Assembly (NCBI RefSeq): GCF_030463535.1
Contig: NC_132900.1
Coordinates: 24,483,456-24,547,455 of the forward strand
DNA: 64,000 nt
Reading direction: 5' to 3'
DNA from: Salminus brasiliensis
Lineage: Eukaryota; Chordata; Actinopteri; Characiformes; Bryconidae
In this document: piece by piece, positions 61,405 through 64,000 of the stretch
Numbering within the stretch: position 1 is the stretch's first letter
Layout: each line of letters opens with the position of its first letter
Notes under the pieces: model-generated
What the model was told of the DNA's origin: nothing
The model's database searches: none
Seen by the model: the letters and a program-made list of their open reading frames with translations, nothing else
Program-made: the position numbers and the translations under genes

Positions 61405-64000
61405 CTAGTTATAAGAAGAGGATTGGTTTACAGTACACAAAGCTCTGAATTTAGACCTACAGTTCTTATCGAGCCATCTGAAGTCTTGCTTTGTGTCAAT
61501 GGCACCACAGTGGTGGGACAGTGGAGGCTCTGGTGGTCCCCCTCCCACCCAGTTGGTCCAAGAACCCAAACCACTCCCATCGGACCAAAACCAGAAGCCA
61601 AAGAGTCGACTCTGTCCAAGCCCCACCCACAATGTCCCAGGGACTCGCCTCCTCCTGAGCTCATTCTTCACCTTAGTTTGGTCACACTCAGTCCGAATGT
61701 GTAGAAGACCAGTCCTGTTACCTTCCTGACAGTAGTCTAGAGCGCTCTCCCAGTTCATACCGCTATCACTGACATGAATGGAAGCTGACAGAGACAAAAG
61801 CAAACGTTTTAGAGTGACGTCAGAGACACTGGAAGTGTGTGTGTGTGTGTGTGTGTGTGAGGTCAGGACTTACTGCTGTAGCACAGAGCAGGTCCAGTAT
61901 TACTGCACGGCACTGAATACAACTTTCCTGATACTAGTTTTACACAGTTTGATGGGAAAGGCCCAGGCTGACCATCCCACCAGTTTCTGTAAGCAGAGCG
62001 TCCTCCAGCAGCCCACTCCCAGTCATCACGCAGCAGGCCGATCCAGAAGGGCGTGGTGCTGTTCATCCCTTTAATCTTCACTGCTTCATTCTGGTCCTGA
62101 TCTCTGATGCTGACCAGATCAGTGTAGTTCCTCCTGCAGTAAGTCTGAGCTTCATACCAGGTCAGAGACTGAAGGATCAGATGATAGCTGAAGGTGAGAT
62201 CAGTCTCATCTGAGGGGAGAGAATGTAAACCTTTTGTTAAACTTTGCATTTGATCTAAAAGAAATAGTAGTTCAGATTTGATACAATGAAATGATCAATT
62301 AATAGTCAGTATTTACCTTGTTTATAACACATGAAATTCCTTTTCACTGAGCACAGAAGACTTTCCCATGAACCATCAGCCTTCATAGCAGCACAGCACG
62401 GCCCTGACCCACAGTCTCCTGACAGAGCACTGAAGGTAACTTCATCACCATTAGACCATTTAGTACTGGACTGGACTGGATTCCGGTACAGACCAGTCCA
62501 GGCAGAACCGATACCAGTCAGATTAATCAGTGCAGTGATGTCTTCCACATCGTACACAGTGACCAGGTCAGTGTAGTTGGCTCTGCAAGCTGCTCGAGCT
62601 TCAGTCTGAGTCATGTTCATCCCAATGAGATGGAAAGTTCTGAGACAGCCTTGTTGTGCAGGAGAAAAGACTGGAGAAATGTTCTCTAGTTAATGGAGCA
62701 GAACAGAAATGACAGGTGTAGATGTGATGTGTGTGATTCTATTTGAACCTTTACTCTTGTTTTACACTACACTTTATAATTAGTCATGTAGATTTCCATG
62801 CATATGTTCAACTTTGTTTTGTATAATTTCTGTTTAAAGTTCACTTTAGTTTTAGCACTGGAGCTACAAAACTTATGTAGCTAACAAGTAAAAGAAGTGT
62901 ATATCCCACCACTTAGCACCAATGATGCTAAATGCATGCCAAAACAATCATATACTCTTCCCAGACTGTACAGATGTGTTCAGTAATCTCTAATAAACTT
63001 GCAGATGTGCTTCTGACACTGTATAACTTACTGCTACCTAGAAACATGAACTGACTTATGGCTGAAATTTAGTCTTTACTGTGCAGCTTTAGTCCGTGTT
63101 TATAAATATCAGTTTTGTAATGAGTTTTATTAAAGTTAGAAACCCACATCAAATCAGCCTTCAGGGTTTAACATTTAACCGAGGTATTTCGTTGGTTATC
63201 TTTTACTGGCCCTGCCTGTGGTTTTTTGGTTCTAGCATTGTCTCCCTGTTTAGCTTCCCTATCTCGTCTGGCTCCCTGGCTACCAACCAGCCTCAGGTGG
63301 CCTTCATATTTTGCCCATGTTCGTTTGTCACGTTGGTATTTTGGTTAATCATTATCTCTTGTGTTATTGCTGTGTTCTTGTTTCCCCCTGTTTTGTTGTC
63401 CTAGCCAGTCATGACACTGTGGCATAATAGTGGTGGGTAAGTGAAGGCTCTAGATTTCTCCCTGCCACCCAGTTGGTCCAAGTCCCATCAGACCAAAAAC
63501 TCAGAAGCTAGAGAGTCAAAGTCAGACTTAATGTGCAGAAGACTGATCCTGTTACCTTTCTTACAGTAGTCCAGAGGGCTCTCCAAGCTGACATTTACAG
63601 ACACTGATAGAGACAGAAAAGACAATGTTTTACAGTGAGATCAGAGACACTGACTGATGTGAGGTGTGTTATATTGATGGTACTGGACACTGCTGAGAGA
63701 GGTAGAGTGTGTGTGAAGTCAGGACTTACTGTTGTAGCACAGAGCAGCAGAAACAGTATTATTGCATGGCACGGTTTCCCATTTCCCATTTCTCAGCTGT
63801 GTACAGTTTTGTAATGGTAATAACGATCGAGGTTGACCAGCCCCCCAGTTACTGTAAGCAGAGTGTCCTCCATCAGTCCACTCCCAGTCATCACGCAGCA
63901 GGCCGATCCAGAAGGACATACTGATGTTCCCTCCTTTTATCTTCACTGCTTCATTCTGGTCCTGATCTCTGATGCTGACCAGATCAGTGTAGTTCTTCCT
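61405..64000 (-). CDS. Multi-CTLD protein, copy 2 (5' end outside window)
   Basis: Minus-strand exons: 63730 to beyond 64000 (CTLD b, partial), 62317-62649 (CTLD a'), 61874-62209 (CTLD b'), 61405-61784 (CTLD c', stop). It is closely similar to copy 1; the last exon differs at only a handful of residues. Exon a' has lost its normal acceptor: the equivalent of CTGCAG/AAC reads CTGCACAAC. The next AG (AACAAG/GC) would start the exon six bases later, still in phase 1. The domain features and missing calcium-site residues match copy 1. Whether the protein is made depends on that cryptic acceptor. Confidence 0.7.
63182..63416 (+). mobile_element. LTR fragment inside CTLD gene 2
   Basis: At the point where the duplicated copy 1 sequence reads on (after TTTAACATTTAACCGAG), copy 2 has a foreign C/T-rich piece ending CTAGCCAGTCATGACAC. 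Its end matches the end of the solo LTR (CTAGCCAGCATGACA). It replaces about 270 bases of the original intron. Confidence 0.6.
63425..63604 (-). pseudogene. Decayed third-type CTLD exon, copy 2
   Basis: Same truncated structure as copy 1 at 53436-53636, with LLHIKSDFDSLASEF and then a stop. It lies between exons b and a'. Confidence 0.75.

Overview
The window is vertebrate nuclear DNA, most likely from a ray-finned (otophysan-type) fish. It has short-intron genes with GT-AG splicing, many Tc1/mariner relics, tRNA-derived SINEs, LINE tails and long AT/TG microsatellites. Three recognisable conserved genes anchor it: akirin1 (minus strand), cnr2 (cannabinoid receptor 2, minus) and pnrc2 (plus). 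CNR2 and PNRC2 are also close neighbours in mammals. The species cannot be named from sequence alone.

Layout. 0.6-6.3 kb: akirin1, four coding exons read by eye, with the last micro-exon not found. 8.1-9.7 kb: a complete but dead Tc1-like transposon. 11.3-12.2 kb: a second decayed Tc1/mariner-type transposase. 13.1-14.7 kb: cnr2 with a split N-terminus. 19-42 kb: the unusual part, described below. 46.2-50.7 kb: pnrc2 with its promoter, 5' exons and long 3' UTR. 51.4-56.4 kb: a minus-strand secreted or receptor-like protein with five intact C-type lectin domains (CTLDs) plus one decayed one. 57-64 kb: a second copy of the pnrc2 3' UTR plus CTLD block, running off the window end.

The main discovery candidate is a tandem family of five plus-strand genes (called A-E here) at 19-42 kb, between cnr2 and pnrc2. 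Each keeps a pnrc2-like promoter and first exon ending at a conserved splice donor. Each has a second exon encoding only the two helix-turn-helix DNA-binding subdomains of a Tc1-type transposase. Four of the five have a third exon, absent from Tc1 elements, that adds a new tail. Exon 2 of four copies has exactly the same coding length (458 nt); the fifth (D) differs by 30 nt, in frame. In copy E the leader of exon 2 still carries the start of the pnrc2 exon and its first seven codons, and then switches to Tc1-like sequence. This suggests a Tc1 element inserted into a duplicated pnrc2, its DNA-binding domain was captured under the pnrc2 promoter, and the fusion was then amplified. A 3' fragment of pnrc2 coding sequence left at 44.4 kb fits this history.

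Introns and spacers hold a 44-unit, 40-bp minisatellite, several MITE/SINE/LINE pieces, a solo LTR with a target-site duplication, and three striking inverted repeats. All statements come from reading the sequence and from family knowledge; no searches were run.
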